Source of the DNA: Coffea arabica
Lineage: Eukaryota; Streptophyta; Magnoliopsida; Gentianales; Rubiaceae
Length of the DNA stretch: 64,000 nt
Assembly: GCF_036785885.1 (NCBI RefSeq)
Contig: NC_092310.1
Span: forward strand, 7,192,001-7,256,000
Direction: 5' to 3'
Below the pieces are notes generated by a model. It was given only the letters and a program-made list of their open reading frames with translations. It did not search any database and was not told where the DNA came from. Shown here piece after piece: positions 60,950 to 64,000 of the stretch. The stretch's first letter is position 1; every line of letters begins with the position of its first letter. The translations under genes and the position numbers were made by a program.

Positions 60950-60989
60950 GGGGAGGGGGGAGGGTGGGGGAGAAGGTTGGGGGGGGGGG
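60950..60989 (+). repeat. G-run cluster, potential G-quadruplex
   Basis: G4, G6, G3 and G5 runs separated by single bases are followed by a G11 run, all on the coding strand of the enoyl-ACP reductase leader intron. This fits the simple quadruplex rule with very short loops. Confidence 0.8.
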
Positions 60990-62064
60990 TGAGGTACAAG
61001 TGCTTTGTCTCTAACTATGAAGCTTAGTGTTTCTGTGTAAAAGAACTGCTTTTAATTGTGAATTCTAAAACCATGAAATTAAAAATTTATGTCGCATTTT
61101 GGTTTGTTTAGGTTGGCTGAAATTAGAAATGTGATATAACTGTGTAAGAAGGAAATAGGTGCAATCATATCTTGAAAGATCCGACTTAGAGAGGAATGAA
61201 AAGTGAGAAATTGCTTTTTATTGCGAATGAAGAAATAAAGTTTATGGAGTGGGGCACAAAAGTGAGAGAAAAACAAAGCAACAAGAGAAGATTGATAGGG
61301 TAGGTTCATTACACCAGAAAATGCCTTGGATTCTTTCTTAAAGTTTAAATTTTATTAAGTTTTTCAGAATTCTGAGCTGCATAGCTTTTAGGGAGGATCA
61401 CCGGAGAAAATAATGAACAATAGTTACTCAACCGTCAATCCTTAGCCAGCTTGATTGGTTACCCTTGTTGCTTGTTATTATTAGTATCAATGTAAAGACT
61501 TGGTTACAATATAAAAGTTCAAAATGAGAATCATATGTGCTATAGCTTGTTATACTGGAGGAAAAATGGTTCGCTAGGAGCTAAGTTGGACTGCTTTGGA
61601 CAAGTTCCTATAAACTGGTTTTTTTGAATATTCATACCCCATATGTAATTGCTGTGTGAGCGATTTCAATTAGATTATAACATCATATGCATCAAAATAT
61701 TTAGCATTCAGCACTGAAGTGCCAAAAATTGAATGAGCAGGCAAGAGGAGGAAACTCTGAGTCTACTGTTCTATTTACTAGAAATAAATAGAATAGGATA
61801 TGGGTATGCCAAATAGCTTGGTTGTTGACAAAAGTTGAGGTTTTTGTTTATTCTGTATTTCCCAACCCTGCTGCAACATCTTTTTTTCAGGAGTCAAAGA
61901 ATAACCAGTTCTAGTTTCCTAAAAATCTTTAAAGCCACTGGCATTTTTGGGTCACTGCCCTGTTATATGTTCACTATCTAGGATGCTGTATTCAACAGAT
62001 TGCTTATGACTCGGGCATATTTTACAGGTCTGAGTTTGTTTTTGCAAGATTTTATTCTTTCAAA

Positions 62065-63844
62065 ATGGCAGTAGCTGCAGCTTGCAGCTTGCAGTTTACT
62101 GCAGCTAGACCTTCTATTATCCCGGCTCGAAGAGTTTTGGGGCAAGCTGTTGGCCACGTTGGTTCAGACCCTAATGCAGCATCGTGGATTAAACTTTCAA
62201 GTGCTTGTCATACATCATCTTTACAACCTTTCCAGTGCAACTTCATGTCATCTTCTGCAAAAACTGAGAGAATGGTAACAAAGGCAATGTCTGAGGCTGG
62301 AGAAAAGCAGTCGTCATCGGGTCTATCACTTAACCTAAAAGGTATAAATGTTGTTTTTTCTTCTTTTTATCGGTAATAGTTGGCATATCAGTTGAGCATT
62401 TGGAATGTTTATTATCTGTACAAAAGTTGGTATTGAAAGGAAAGAAGATATCTAGAAGATAAATAGTACAAGGGAGGCTCCAAAAGCCAAAAACATTTTG
62501 GAAAAGCTTGCTTCTTTGGCCTACATTTTATGGTTAAAACCTTCCAGTGAAGGTATTATACTTGTCGTCCTTAATTAGATAAACCATAATAAGTCTCTAG
62601 AGGTTTGACCCAAAAAGTTACCGATCAATATCACCAATTTTTTTTTAATCAGTAGGAAAATGCCCTAGTTTCTTAATCTAGTCTTATGCATACCTTTTCC
62701 TAGTTTTTTCTTTTTTTTTTCTTTTGTTTAATGTTTTTGTTCTGCAAAGTATAGAAATCTTAACCAAATTATGCATATGCTGAATACTACCTTTTCATAC
62801 CCACTCAGCAAAATATAGTTAATATGTATAATCAATTCTGATAGGAGGAGAGATGAATGGGTAGTTATCGAAATAAGAGGGGTAGTATTTGGCATCTGCC
62901 AAATGTGGCACCTAACAATTTCCCTGAAAATTGCATACAGAAATGTAAATTCAGTTTTTACGTTATGTTGCTTTTTGAGATGCTGTGAATAGATCATTTG
63001 GTGTGAATAGGTATGATATATATCTTTGCATTCCTGTGACTTGGATCAGTCTTTCTTTCTTTCCTTTTTTTTTTTTCTTTTTTTTTCCTTTTCTAATGAT
63101 GTGTTGATCGTCTAGAGTCCTCAATGGACTGTAAAGGTGAATTGTAAGGGTCAAAAGTTTTGTTTACCTAACAGAAGTTGATAAAAAGGCTAGCATTTAT
63201 TTATTTGTTAATTTAATTCTTGATAATAGTATGCAGCATGTATCTTATTTAGCTTAAATGGCAAAAACTGTCACCCTAGGCAAAAGAGCATTTATTGCTG
63301 GTGTGGCTGATGACAATGGCTATGGTTGGGCAATTGCAAAATCTCTTGCTGCTGCGGGTGCTGAAATTCTCGTCGGAACCTGGGTTCCTGTAAGTCGGAT
63401 TGACATTTTTCATAGTGTATCAGTGTGCAGTTATTTTAGAAGGTTTCTTAGGCTCTTCATATATGCTATTCAGGCCTTGAACATCTTTGAAACAAGTCTA
63501 CGACGTGGGAAATTTGATGAATCGCGTGTGTAAGATTTGGAGCTTATGTTCTTTTCAGCTCCTTTTTTCTAAATAATCGAGGGTAACACCTTTTCACTTG
63601 ACTATGCTAATGAAGGATTTAATTGCAGGTTGCCAGGTGGTTCTCTAATGGAGATAACAAAAGTTTATCCCCTAGATGCAGTTTATGATAACCGTGAGGA
63701 CGTCCCTGAAGATGTAATTTAAAATTATATGGTGGTCATCTTTAAGTTTGTATGTTGTAATACTTTTTTAAATCTCTATGGTGTTATCTCAATCAGGTAA
63801 AAGCAAACAAGCGGTATGCTGGTTCCAGTAATTGGACTGTCAAG
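62065..63844 (+). CDS. MOD1: Enoyl-[ACP] reductase (NADH), chloroplast, 5' part
   Basis: Five coding exons are visible, 62065-62341, 63280-63389, 63474-63529, 63629-63713 and 63797-63844. They join in frame to 192 codons, and the gene continues beyond the window. Residues 1 to about 85 ([17 protein letters not shown] onward) form a Ser/Ala-rich plastid transit peptide. The mature part has the NADH-binding start [20 protein letters not shown] (93-112) followed by the family's [22 protein letters not shown] and [11 protein letters not shown] blocks. The enzyme performs the last reduction in each cycle of plastid fatty-acid synthesis. The catalytic Tyr and Lys would lie downstream. All borders are GT/AG and no defect is seen. 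The gene is probably preceded by a 5' leader intron. Confidence 0.95.
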
Positions 63845-64000
63845 GTACATGATGAGCATCTTGCCACACAAAGAACTCTATGATTTATTTTGATCTTGTG
63901 AACTAATTATGGGTTAGGTCAGATGGTTTCAGATGCCATATTTTCCATTCAAAGAATCTGTATGATATCAATCTAATTTCGTGAACAATTTATCGGTCTA

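Noticed and set aside
1..64000. CRISPR arrays, bacterial operons or organellar DNA
   Set aside because: No regularly spaced repeats, Shine-Dalgarno-led gene strings or plastid/mitochondrial genes are present. Introns and transposons mark nuclear plant DNA.

Overview
This is nuclear DNA of a flowering plant, most likely a eudicot. It is AT-rich, its genes have spliced introns with GT/AG borders, and the intergenic DNA is crowded with small transposons, SINEs and microsatellites. I cannot name the species.

Three genes look intact. (1) A KH-domain CCCH zinc-finger RNA-binding protein of the KHZ1/KHZ2 type is on the minus strand at 28183-34142, with three exons encoding 302 aa. (2) An NRT1/PTR-family transporter of the NPF7 clade is on the minus strand at 44058-46937, with five exons encoding about 615 aa. 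(3) The 5' part of the chloroplast enoyl-ACP reductase gene (MOD1/ENR) is on the plus strand from 62065 and runs off the window. A possible small gene start, unrecognised, lies at 48126-48289 on the minus strand.

The rest is transposons, relics and broken genes. From left to right: a LINE-type RNase H remnant (50-474); a hAT MITE with a perfect 8-bp target duplication (897-1485); MULE-type MITEs (5166-5650, 6771-7485); and a degenerate hAT element with a DUF659-type transposase pseudogene (8859-14854). Next, at 15067-21087, comes a run of broken host-gene pieces, all on the plus strand: a DUF21 (CNNM-like) membrane protein, a TOM1-like VHS protein, a prohibitin, an ERECTA-like receptor kinase and an FtsHi-type AAA protein. 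The run holds a solo copia-type LTR and is followed by a CACTA-type terminus at 22442. This pattern suggests a gene-capturing (Pack-type) transposon, although I could not find its left end.

A heat-stress transcription factor pseudogene follows (23542-25037, minus). Further mobile elements are a hAT element (25619-26616), a MULE MITE (26769-27502), hAT elements at 34863-35278, 35852-36397 and 40873-41925, a tRNA-derived SINE with a 19-bp target duplication (52171-52400), a Harbinger-like MITE carrying a nested SINE (53794-54601), and a second, inverted copy of the 6771 MULE family (59518-60252).

The three intact genes show no functional link to one another: one is RNA regulation, one nitrate/potassium-type transport, one plastid fatty-acid synthesis. 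Regulatory sequence is visible upstream of two of them: a trio of ACGT-core bZIP sites before the KHZ gene and four TCP site II motifs before the enoyl-ACP reductase gene.
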